Below, piece after piece: positions 1-5,725 of a stretch of DNA of 5,795 nucleotides (positions within the stretch are counted from its first letter, which is position 1; each line of letters begins with the position of its first letter). The DNA lies in assembly GCA_905210435.1 (NCBI GenBank), contig CAJLWO010000084.1, positions 1 through 5,795 on the forward strand, in the 5' to 3' direction. Position numbers and translations under genes: made by a program. The stretch comes from an uncultured Bacteroidales bacterium (lineage in GTDB: Bacteria > Bacteroidota > Bacteroidia > Bacteroidales > Muribaculaceae). The notes below the pieces were generated by a model. The model did not search any database, had not been told where the DNA came from, and saw only the letters and a program-made list of their open reading frames with translations.

Positions 1-122
1 AGCTGAATTTTTCAAACATTTTCGCTAATATTGCACTTGCCCTTGGACTCTACAGAAATTCCTCCCCTCTGCGGTTTAACTAAATTTTAAACAAATTTTA
101 TACCTTATATTATAAATAATAG

Positions 123-130
123 TAATTTTG
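123..130 (+). promoter_or_regulatory. Probable -7 promoter box for nadB
   Basis: The octamer TAATTTTG matches the Bacteroidetes primary sigma factor -7 consensus TAnnTTTG exactly. It lies 28 nt before the nadB start codon, which predicts a short leader of roughly 20 nt. No good TTTG -33 box is visible at the usual 19-21 nt spacing; only the T-run at 96-99 is near. The flanks are strongly A/T-rich (80-128), as is usual for these promoters. The remainder of 1-158 shows no gene and no other clear signal. Confidence 0.5.
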
Positions 131-158
131 TGGGTTAAAGCTAACAAATTACACAACG

Positions 159-1736
159 ATGACTTACGAATATGATTATCTGGTGATAGGCGGAGGCATA
201 GCCGGCATGAGTTTCGCGCTCAAAGTGGCAAAAACCTCACGCGTGGCTCTTATATGCAAAACCACTCTCGATGAGGCCAATACAGCTCTTGCGCAGGGAG
301 GCGTCGCTTCTGTCACCAATCTTGCTGTCGACAATTTCGACAAGCATATCGAAGACACAATGATAGCGGGCGACTACCTCAGCGACCCCGAGGCTGTCAG
401 GAAAGTAGTGGAAGAAGCTCCCGGACAGATACGTGAGCTCATCGGGTGGGGCGTGGATTTCGACCGGCGCGACGACGGCGAGTTCGACCTGCACCGCGAG
501 GGGGGCCACAGCGAGTTCCGCATACTCCACCACGCCGACAACACCGGCTACGAGATACAGCAGAGCCTCATACGCCGCATCCGCGAAAACCCCAACATCG
601 ACATCTTCGAGCATCATTTCGCAATCGAAATCATCACCCAGCACCACTTGGGCAAAATCGTGACACGCCGCACCCCCGACATCACCTGCTACGGCGCCTA
701 CGTGCTCAACGAGGAGACCTCGACCGTCGACACCTTCCTCGCCAAAGTCACGCTGATGGCCACCGGCGGTGTCGGAGCCGTATATCAGACCACGACCAAT
801 CCCCTTGTAGCCACCGGCGACGGCATAGCGATGGTCTACCGCGCCAAGGGCACCGTCAAGGACATGGAGTTCATCCAGTTCCACCCCACGGCGCTCTATC
901 ATCCCGGCGACCGTCCGTCATTCCTCATCACCGAGGCCATGCGCGGCTACGGCGCTGTGCTCCGCAACCTCAAGGGGGAGGAGTTCATGCACAAATACGA
1001 CCCGCGCCTGTCGCTCGCGCCGCGCGACATCGTGGCACGAGCCATCGACTCCGAGATGAAACAGAACGGCGACGACCACGTCTACCTCGACGTCACCCAC
1101 AAGGACCCCGAGGAGACCCGCCGCCACTTCCCCAACATCTACCGCAAATGCCTCTCCTTAGGCATCGACATAACCAAAGACTACATCCCCGTGGCTCCCG
1201 CCGCCCACTATCTGTGCGGAGGCATCAAGGTCGACGGCAACGGCGAGTCGTCAATCAAACGCCTCTATGCCGTGGGCGAATGCTCATGCACCGGACTGCA
1301 TGGCGGCAACCGCCTCGCCTCCAACTCGCTCATCGAAGCCGTGGTCTACGCCGACGCAGCCGCACGCCACGCATCGCAGATGATTGACCACTACGCTTTC
1401 CGCACCGACGTGCCGGCTTGGAACGACGAAGGCACGCGCCACCCCGAGGAGATGGTGCTCATCACCCAGAGCATCAAGGAGGTAAACCAGATAATGGGCA
1501 CATACGTCGGTATCGTACGCTCCGACCTGCGCCTCGACCGCGCATGGAACCGCCTCGACATCCTCTACGAGGAGACCGAGAAGCTGTTCAAGTGCTCCAA
1601 GGCATCGCGCGAGATATGCGAACTGCGCAACATCATCAACGTAGGCTACCTCATAATGCGGCAGGCCAAGGAGCGCAAGGAGTCGCGCGGACTGCACTAC
1701 ACCCTCGACTATCCTCCCGTGCCCCACACCCGATAG
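159..1736 (+). CDS. nadB: L-aspartate oxidase (NadB)
   Basis: This FAD flavoenzyme oxidises L-aspartate to iminoaspartate, the first step of de novo NAD synthesis; NadA (quinolinate synthase) uses the product. It is cytoplasmic, and in this family fumarate or oxygen can reoxidise the FAD. The 525-residue protein is close to the 540 of E. coli NadB and looks complete. Seen in the sequence: the N-terminal dinucleotide-binding motif GGGIAG (residues 11-16), ALAQGGVA (43-50), REGGHS (113-118), FHPTALYH (241-248), APRDIVARAI (287-296), PAAHYLCGG (347-355), GLHGGNRLASNS (379-390) and a C-terminal helical segment ending KESRGLHYTLDYP (507-519). By alignment from memory, the E. coli active-site residues Glu121, His244, Thr259, Arg290, His351 and Arg386 correspond to Glu114, His242, Thr258, Arg289, His350 and Arg385, all kept. 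The ATG at 159 places the FAD motif at the usual distance from the N-terminus. Neither nadA nor nadC is adjacent in the window. Third codon positions are strongly G/C-rich. Confidence 0.97.
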   Translation: MTYEYDYLVIGGGIAGMSFALKVAKTSRVALICKTTLDEANTALAQGGVASVTNLAVDNFDKHIEDTMIAGDYLSDPEAVRKVVEEAPGQIRELIGWGVDFDRRDDGEFDLHREGGHSEFRILHHADNTGYEIQQSLIRRIRENPNIDIFEHHFAIEIITQHHLGKIVTRRTPDITCYGAYVLNEETSTVDTFLAKVTLMATGGVGAVYQTTTNPLVATGDGIAMVYRAKGTVKDMEFIQFHPTALYHPGDRPSFLITEAMRGYGAVLRNLKGEEFMHKYDPRLSLAPRDIVARAIDSEMKQNGDDHVYLDVTHKDPEETRRHFPNIYRKCLSLGIDITKDYIPVAPAAHYLCGGIKVDGNGESSIKRLYAVGECSCTGLHGGNRLASNSLIEAVVYADAAARHASQMIDHYAFRTDVPAWNDEGTRHPEEMVLITQSIKEVNQIMGTYVGIVRSDLRLDRAWNRLDILYEETEKLFKCSKASREICELRNIINVGYLIMRQAKERKESRGLHYTLDYPPVPHTR

Positions 1737-1774
1737 GATTACAGGGGGGCGCCCGCGGGACACAGCTACGCATC

Positions 1775-2422
1775 ATGAAATGTCATGTCAAAATACCGGT
1801 TGCCCTGATTGCCGCCCTCATCGCGGCCATAGCGGCTTACGGTGCCCCGCAGCAGCCCGACGACAGCGGCGGCGCGGAGCTTAAACGCGTGCGTCAGAAG
1901 GTGTTCCGCAGCAAGTACCATACCGTAATCGACGGCGACACGGTGATGATGCTCGTGTTCAACGAAATCGACGTCTACCCTCCTCTCCGGTTCAAGAACA
2001 AAAAGGAGGAGGAGTTCTACTGGCGCACCGTCCGCGACGTGCGCAAGGCTCTCCCTTACGCCAAGCTCATTGCCGAGACACTCACCGAGACCTACGAATA
2101 TCTCCAGACTTTCGAATCGGAAAAAGAACGCAAAGCCTACCTCAAGGAGATGGAGGGTGAGGTCTTCAACCAGTATAAACCGGCGCTTAAACGCTTCACC
2201 AAAGGACAGGCCAAGATACTTGTCAAACTCATCGGCCGCGAGACCAACCAGAGCGGCTACGACATACTCAAAGCCTTTCTCGGCACCACACGTGCGGTAT
2301 TCTACCACGGATTCGGCAAGCTCTTCGGCGTCAACATCAACGGCAAATACCGCCCCGACAAAAACAAGGAGGACGCCACGATAGAGCGCATAGCCACCCT
2401 CATTGAGCAGGGGCAGCTGTAG
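1775..2422 (+). CDS. Exported DUF4294 family protein
   Basis: This is a 215-residue protein of unknown function that I recognise as DUF4294, a family found in Bacteroidetes. Residues 1-23 look like a Sec signal peptide: Lys2 and Lys6, then a hydrophobic Ala/Ile/Leu stretch at 7-21, with a likely cut after AYG (21-23). It is therefore probably periplasmic; no lipobox cysteine is present. Family-like blocks are IDGDTV (52-57), YPPLRFKNKKEEEFYWRT (68-85), VRKALPYAKLIAETL (89-103), TYEYLQTF (106-113), LIGRETNQSGYDILKAFLG (152-170) and IERIATLIEQG (203-213). The mature part is mostly charged helix. The ATG at 1775 is chosen because it gives a clean signal peptide; the same frame stays open upstream inside nadB, but those residues do not look like protein. 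The gene begins 38 nt after the nadB stop with no terminator between, so read-through from the nadB promoter is likely. The function is unknown, and the link to NAD synthesis may be only positional. Confidence 0.88.
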   Translation: MKCHVKIPVALIAALIAAIAAYGAPQQPDDSGGAELKRVRQKVFRSKYHTVIDGDTVMMLVFNEIDVYPPLRFKNKKEEEFYWRTVRDVRKALPYAKLIAETLTETYEYLQTFESEKERKAYLKEMEGEVFNQYKPALKRFTKGQAKILVKLIGRETNQSGYDILKAFLGTTRAVFYHGFGKLFGVNINGKYRPDKNKEDATIERIATLIEQGQL

Positions 2423-2428
2423 CACCCC

Positions 2429-2464
2429 GGAGGATGTTGCAACACCCTCCATAAATATATTTTT
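2429..2464 (+). terminator. Hairpin terminator after the DUF4294 gene
   Basis: Seven nucleotides after the DUF4294 stop, GGAGG (2429-2433) pairs with CCTCC (2446-2450), then after an A/C mismatch TGT pairs with ACA around a TGCA loop. An A/T-rich stretch ending in five Ts (2460-2464) follows. The T-run is about 10 nt from the stem, so this is a fair but not ideal rho-independent terminator. It would end a nadB-DUF4294 operon. Confidence 0.55.
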
Positions 2465-2547
2465 CATGCTGCGGCAAACTTTTTCATTTCCCTGATGTTA
2501 TTACATACGATGTCACGCATTACAATCAATTTTTAATATATCAGACA

Positions 2548-3045
2548 ATGAAAAAATTACTTTCTTGCGCAGCGTTGCTTTGCGCAATTGCAATCGTGGG
2601 TTGCTCAAAAACCGACAAAACTGACAATAAAACAGCCGCCGAGGCCGAATCGGCCGACACCTCGGTAACTGCAGCCGACCTGCCCGCAGGTGTGGTAATC
2701 GAAGGCGAACAGCTGCTCGACTCAGCCGGCAACGTGATAGCAACCGTGGTCGACGGTGCTTACGTCGAAGCCAAAGGGAAAGTAATCGGCTCGGTCGAAG
2801 CCGTTGAAGCCGGCTATCAGGCCGCCAGGGACAAAGCCGCCGGCTTCACGTCGGAAGTGGCCGACAGCGTGAAAAATGTCGCCGCCAACGTTAAGGAAGG
2901 CGTTGAAAACAAAGCCACTCAGGTAGTCAGCGACGCCAAAGAAGCAGGCAGCAAAGCCGTTGACAACATCAAGCAGAGCGTAGCCGAAAAAATGGATGAA
3001 GGCGCCAACGCCCTCAAGAACGAAGCAGCCAAACTCGGCAAATAA
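2548..3045 (+). CDS. Small lipoprotein with Ala/Lys-rich helical tail
   Basis: This is a 165-residue predicted lipoprotein of unknown function. The N-terminus has Lys2 and Lys3, a hydrophobic core (4-17) and a lipobox IVGC with the lipidated cysteine at 19. Residue +2 is Ser and no charged export signal is obvious in 20-25. A polar Thr/Asp/Ala linker (20-45) follows. Then come two copies of a short motif about 16 residues apart, DSAGNVIA (58-65) and EAKGKVIG (74-81), probably a small beta repeat. From about residue 86 to the end the protein is low-complexity Ala, Lys, Glu and Val, with spacing typical of a long amphipathic helix, resembling LEA-like or YtxH-like tails. No standard family is assigned. 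The ATG at 2548 directly precedes the signal peptide, and its leader is A/T-rich with no Shine-Dalgarno sequence. No clear promoter box was found in 2465-2547. The gene stands alone between two terminator-like hairpins, so it is probably monocistronic. It may be an envelope-spacing or stress protein, but that is speculation. Confidence 0.85.
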   Translation: MKKLLSCAALLCAIAIVGCSKTDKTDNKTAAEAESADTSVTAADLPAGVVIEGEQLLDSAGNVIATVVDGAYVEAKGKVIGSVEAVEAGYQAARDKAAGFTSEVADSVKNVAANVKEGVENKATQVVSDAKEAGSKAVDNIKQSVAEKMDEGANALKNEAAKLGK

Positions 3046-3085
3046 AGCATATCCCCTCCCTGAAGAGGATTGAAGATACACCGTC

Positions 3086-3130
3086 GTCAGACGGGTCGGA
3101 CTTGTCAGACAGATCCGACCCGTCCTGACA
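3086..3130 (+). repeat. Array of five 9-bp GTCnGACnn units
   Basis: Five consecutive 9-nt units begin at 3086, 3095, 3104, 3113 and 3122: GTCAGACGG, GTCGGACTT, GTCAGACAG, ATCCGACCC and GTCCTGACA. The first three match GTCnGACnn exactly and the last two are degenerate or inverted-looking. Each unit is itself nearly palindromic (GTC...GAC). The array starts 40 nt after the lipoprotein stop codon. A related four-unit array is at 5690-5725. It overlaps the hairpin listed separately at 3087-3134. Confidence 0.85.
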
Positions 3131-3134
3131 TTTT
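3087..3134 (+). terminator. Strong hairpin, likely terminator of the lipoprotein gene
   Basis: ACGGGTCGGA (3091-3100) with G3090 pairs perfectly with TCCGACCCGTC (3114-3124). Past a single bulged C (3125), TCA (3087-3089) pairs with TGA (3126-3128). The loop is 13 nt (3101-3113). The stem is followed by CA and then TTTT (3131-3134). It has 14 base pairs in total and is G/C-rich at its core. The T-run is short, so termination efficiency is uncertain. The stem is made from the 9-bp repeat units. Confidence 0.6.
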
Positions 3135-3142
3135 ATCAGAGG

Positions 3143-3370
3143 GTGCTGCAAAACTGCAAAATTTCGGCCGACCTCGCCGACAACGACGTCAAGGTGACAG
3201 TCGACGGCAACACCATCGTAGCCAACGCGACAGCCGATACCGACATCAAGGTAATCGACATGATGGGCCGCACCATCGCCACCGGCGTGACCAACACCCC
3301 CATCAGCGTTGAAGCCAACGGCGTGCTCATCGTCAACGTAGCCGGCAAATCGGTCAAAGTAGTGAAATAA
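3143..3370 (+). pseudogene. Orphan C-terminal tail of a secreted protein
   Basis: The 75-residue reading frame has no ATG near its beginning; the first possible start is GTG at 3143, and the frame is open upstream to a TGA at 3071. It has no signal peptide. The translation looks like the last beta-sandwich module of Bacteroidales secreted proteins (type IX secretion C-terminal-domain-like). The features are VTVDGNTI (18-25), then IKVIDMMGRTIATG (35-48), a short polar loop, GVLIVNV (60-66) and a terminal strand, KSVKVVK, that ends at the stop. This matches the family pattern 'I-x-V-x-D-x-x-G-R ... G-x-x-I-V-x-V ... K-V'. The body that should precede such a domain is absent and is replaced by the 9-bp repeat hairpin. 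The third positions remain C/G-rich, so the fragment is either recently truncated or still under selection. It is most likely the remnant of a lost gene. The alternative is a small leaderless protein, which is less likely because no promoter is visible after the hairpin. Confidence 0.6.
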
Positions 3371-3399
3371 AGCACAATACAGCCCCCTACGGGCGATAT

Positions 3400-3484
3400 A
3401 AACAAAGGCACAAAAGCCTCGACAAAAGCACAATCTTTCATTTTGTGCTCCTGTCAAGGCTTTTGTTCTTTTGTGCTTTTGTTT
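3400..3484. repeat. Long imperfect inverted repeat, possible bidirectional terminator
   Basis: The left arm 3400-3416 pairs with 3468-3484 over 17 bp with one G-T wobble. Then, past an 8-nt one-sided bulge, 3416-3424 pairs with 3452-3460 with one mismatch. After a 2-nt mismatch, AGCACAA (3427-3433) pairs with TTGTGCT (3443-3449) around a 9-nt loop. The short word GCACAAAAG and its variants recur through both arms. The 3' arm is T-rich (TTTTGTGCTTTTGTTT), which fits a terminator for the + strand. The stem starts 29 nt after the orphan tail's stop codon, where a gene's terminator would be expected. Confidence 0.55.
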
Positions 3485-3584
3485 GAATTATCGGGCGCGT
3501 CTCGCCTGCCGGGATGCGTCCGCAGTCGCTCATGTCGCCGATTTCCTTACCCACACTCGTGATGAGCCGTTCCGACTCCGAGCG

Positions 3585-3674
3585 TGCAACCTGCATGGCA
3601 TCCGCGTAGACCATCCCGAAAAAGGCATCTACATACGCCGCACCGCCAAAGGCTCTTCCGTAGTATCACTCTGA
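3585..3674 (+). pseudogene. Remnant of a second secreted-protein C-terminal tail
   Basis: The frame reads CNLHGIRVDHPEKGIYIRR and continues to a TGA at 3672-3674. This resembles the NLQGVRVANP tail of the intact secreted protein at 4054-5604 and the common Bacteroidales form with 'EKGIYIRR'. At the DNA level, 3587-3617 matches 5511-5541 at 24 of 31 positions, in the same frame relative to the tail. Upstream, about 3540-3584, the same frame stays open and contains Asp-Glu-Pro at the place where the intact protein has Asp-Ala-Pro, but similarity fades. No start codon, signal peptide or body is present, and the final residues (GSSVVSL) are degraded compared with the usual basic end. I read it as a decayed gene end. 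Confidence 0.5.
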
Positions 3675-3695
3675 AAAGCCGAATATTACTCATCG

Positions 3696-3770
3696 GGAGC
3701 GGTAACATCACGTCACCACGGTACTCCTCTACACAGGAAATCACCGCATGTGACGTGGCGTTACCGCTCC
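3696..3770. repeat. Long hairpin of unknown role
   Basis: GGAGCGGTAAC (3696-3706) pairs perfectly with GTTACCGCTCC (3760-3770). A 2-nt weak step follows, then CACGTCAC (3709-3716) pairs perfectly with GTGACGTG (3750-3757). Further in, CGGT (3719-3722) pairs with ACCG (3743-3746), leaving a 20-nt apical loop. This gives 23 pairs within 75 nt. It starts 21 nt after the stop of the second tail remnant. The following sequence has only TTTT at 3774-3777, so it is a weak terminator candidate. It could instead be a structured RNA or the core of a small non-autonomous element. On the minus strand, a 103-codon open frame (3858 down to 3547) runs through it. Confidence 0.55.
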
Positions 3771-3936
3771 TGCTTTTGCATGTCGGCACATCCATAAACG
3801 GAACTGTCGCACGACAAATTAACGGCTGTACGGTTTCTCCGTCAAAAAATTCTTTCATTTTTCCACAATATTAAACACATACCCATTTTTTTGCCAAAAA
3901 ACATACAAAAATATCTACAAAAAGAAAAATAATATT

Positions 3937-3944
3937 TATCTTTG
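3937..3944 (+). promoter_or_regulatory. -7 promoter box for the secreted protein gene
   Basis: TATCTTTG followed by C matches the Bacteroidetes -7 consensus TAnnTTTG exactly, and the region 3850-3960 is very A/T-rich. No TTTG is found at normal -33 spacing; the nearest, at 3890-3893, is too far upstream. Transcription would start near 3950, giving an untranslated leader of about 100 nt before the ATG at 4054. The leader is rich in A, T and C, has no Shine-Dalgarno sequence, and begins with the perfect 10-bp palindrome GTTATATAAC (3953-3962). Confidence 0.7.
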
Positions 3945-4053
3945 CAAAAAATGTTATATAACGGCGCTATACAACATCACATCATTCTCCTCTCTCACCC
4001 AACTCAAATTTCAATATACCAACATATTATTCACATTATAACCCAAGTTAAGC

Positions 4054-5604
4054 ATGAAGAAACTCTACACATTGGCTTTTTCCGCATTGCTTTGTGGCTC
4101 GGCATTTGCAGAAGGCCGTCAGCCAATAGCAAAAACACTCGACAAAATCGCCAGTCCCGTTGAAAATACATCAGAAATGTATCTCCCCGGCGCACTTAAA
4201 GCTCCCGCTCAGGCATCAGCTCTTGCTACCGCCTCCGACATGGCCGGCACCTACACCTGGACCTGTCAGAGCCTCATTAGTATAAATCCTAACGGCACAG
4301 TACTGACACTCGAGATTAAAAATGCTCTCACCGGCGAGGCTACTATATCAGGATTACCTCAAAACTACGTTATCAAAGCTACCGTAGATGTTGCAAACGG
4401 CACTATTTCTATCCCCTCTCCTCAGAATCTCGGTCCTGACAGTTACGGGGATACCAACTATTTTTACCTCAAAGATGTGAACGGCAACCAGATAGTCGCC
4501 GGACTCGGGTCAAAAGAGGCATCGGTAGGAACTATTAACGGAAATACCGTGACATTCCCGAATCTTGACGTATGGGCTATCGGCGACTATTCACATGAAG
4601 ATCTCGGATGGTGGGCTTTAACCTATACCAACGTCCTGACAAAAGTTGACGTAGACTATAGTGTCGCTATTGATATGGCCGACTGTGCCGATGACGACGA
4701 ATTCACATTCTCAGTCAATGCGGGCCCCAAAGCCACCAATCTGGTATATTTCATTACCAAAGGAATGTATGAACCCTCACAAGCAAATCTTGATATTGTG
4801 GCAGCAAATGGTACTGAGCTTCCCAGCACTGAGGATTTGAGCCTTTCAGCCGGCGCATTCGGTCGCGGTGGTTATACTCTTTTCGTCGCAGCACTTGATG
4901 AAAGCGGAAATGCCAAAGCCGGTGACAGCCGTGTATTCTATGTTTACGCTGATGATGCCGAAAACTGGACTACTCTCGAAGGCGAAGCCGTTTATTCCGA
5001 AGACCTCATCAATTCGCTCTACAATAACAGCTCGGTCAATGATTATAACCTCGCTGTACAAGTAAATAATGATACCCCCGGATATTTCCGCCTTGTCAAC
5101 CCTTACGGAGAGGCATATCCCAAGGCTTCAAAGAACAAACACGAAGCTACACACACTCATAACCACTACCTCTACATCAATGCTTCCGATCCCGAGAAGG
5201 TAGTCGTAGAATTCTCACCCCTCGCAATCGACTTCGGTGACGGTTCGATGTATGCCAACTCAATGGTCAACTACTTGCTTGACCGTGGCGCAACTGAAGC
5301 TGATGTTGCAGACTACTACGGCAAATATGACACCGCAACCCGTACAATTACCGTACCTGTAAAATCCCTAATCATCGGTGAAAGCGGGTATGAATATGGT
5401 TCTCCCGGTTTTGGTAATGCCAACAACCTCTTCAAAGTAGTGCTTCCCGAATCGGCAGGTGTTGACGACATCATCTCCGACTCGAATGCTGATGCTCCCG
5501 TTGAATATTTCAACCTGCAGGGTGTACGCGTGGCCAATCCCGCTGCCGGACAGCTCGTCATCAAGCGTCAGGGCTCGGAAGTCACAAAAATGGTTGTACG
5601 CTGA
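4054..5604 (+). CDS. Secreted beta-rich protein with Bacteroidales C-terminal tail
   Basis: This is a 516-residue exported protein of unknown function. Residues 1-19 form a Sec signal peptide (Lys2, Lys3, hydrophobic 4-15, cut after AFA at 17-19). A linker (20-60) precedes a beta-rich module (about 62-200) that starts MAGTYTWTC and has alternating Thr/Asn/Gly-rich strands. Residues 201-298 look like an Ig- or Fn3-like module ending in RVFYVYA. Residues 305-465 begin WTTLEGEAVYSEDL and include PGYFRLVNPYG (342-352), a pattern I know from many uncharacterised Bacteroidales surface proteins. A His-rich patch, HEATHTHNH (363-371), lies within it. The end (about 468-516) has DDIISDSNADAPVEY, then NLQGVRVANPAAG (487-499) and a basic final strand, which resembles a type IX sorting-type tail. 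Whether it is a true sorting signal depends on the organism having that system. No catalytic motif is visible. Third codon positions are much more mixed than in nadB, which may reflect different expression or origin. It is probably monocistronic, with its own promoter at 3937 and a strong terminator at 5641. Confidence 0.88.
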   Translation: MKKLYTLAFSALLCGSAFAEGRQPIAKTLDKIASPVENTSEMYLPGALKAPAQASALATASDMAGTYTWTCQSLISINPNGTVLTLEIKNALTGEATISGLPQNYVIKATVDVANGTISIPSPQNLGPDSYGDTNYFYLKDVNGNQIVAGLGSKEASVGTINGNTVTFPNLDVWAIGDYSHEDLGWWALTYTNVLTKVDVDYSVAIDMADCADDDEFTFSVNAGPKATNLVYFITKGMYEPSQANLDIVAANGTELPSTEDLSLSAGAFGRGGYTLFVAALDESGNAKAGDSRVFYVYADDAENWTTLEGEAVYSEDLINSLYNNSSVNDYNLAVQVNNDTPGYFRLVNPYGEAYPKASKNKHEATHTHNHYLYINASDPEKVVVEFSPLAIDFGDGSMYANSMVNYLLDRGATEADVADYYGKYDTATRTITVPVKSLIIGESGYEYGSPGFGNANNLFKVVLPESAGVDDIISDSNADAPVEYFNLQGVRVANPAAGQLVIKRQGSEVTKMVVR

Positions 5605-5640
5605 TAAAGCCATAACATATAACTCAGCCACCCCGCTGCA

Positions 5641-5680
5641 AAATAAAAAATCACCCTCCAATGAGGGTGATTTTTTATTT
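5641..5680. terminator. Perfect 18-bp hairpin, bidirectional terminator
   Basis: AAATAAAAAATCACCCTC (5641-5658) is the exact reverse complement of GAGGGTGATTTTTTATTT (5663-5680), with a CAAT loop. The core stem TCACCCTC/GAGGGTGA is flanked by an A-run on the left and a T-run on the right, so each strand has a stem followed by Ts. It lies 36 nt after the secreted protein's stop. It should end transcription from the left and also from any convergent gene to the right of the window. Confidence 0.92.
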
Positions 5681-5689
5681 GTCATCAAA

Positions 5690-5725
5690 GTCGGACTTGT
5701 CGGACCGGTCAGACCTGTCGGACAC
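5690..5725 (+). repeat. Array of four 9-bp GTCnGACnn units
   Basis: Four perfect-register units begin at 5690, 5699, 5708 and 5717: GTCGGACTT, GTCGGACCG, GTCAGACCT and GTCGGACAC. All match GTCnGACnn. The array lies 9 nt beyond the terminator hairpin and is related to the five-unit array at 3086-3130, with which it shares the unit GTCGGACTT exactly. The remaining sequence 5726-5795 shows no gene or clear signal. Confidence 0.88.

Noticed and set aside
26..33. TAATATTG as a -7 promoter box
   Set aside because: It has one mismatch to TAnnTTTG, no -33 partner, and a better box exists at 123-130.
237..902. Long minus-strand open frame opposite nadB
   Set aside because: It is the antisense shadow of a confidently identified gene and shows no motifs of its own.
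446..1387. Long plus-strand open frame inside nadB
   Set aside because: The translation is Arg/His/Pro-rich and is an alternate-frame shadow caused by the strong G/C third-position bias of nadB.
1766..2467. Minus-strand frame covering the DUF4294 gene
   Set aside because: The plus strand has a signal peptide and family motifs; the antisense frame is a shadow.
3086..3130. CRISPR-like array
   Set aside because: The units are only 9 nt, contiguous and without spacers, and no cas genes are present.
3014..3457. Minus-strand frame with repeated Ser-Asp-x residues
   Set aside because: The Ser-Asp-x run is just the 9-bp repeat array read in triplets, and the rest is antisense to the orphan tail.
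3547..3858. Minus-strand open frame of 103 codons starting at 3858 with an A-rich leader
   Set aside because: The start context is acceptable, but the product is Cys- and Arg-rich without a recognisable domain, runs through the long hairpin at 3696-3770 and overlaps the plus-strand tail remnant. It could still be real if homologues exist, so it is worth a protein search.
3951..4163. Possible upstream open frame starting ATG at 3951 and overlapping the secreted protein gene
   Set aside because: It begins at the predicted transcription start, overlaps the 4054 gene out of frame and has no protein-like features.
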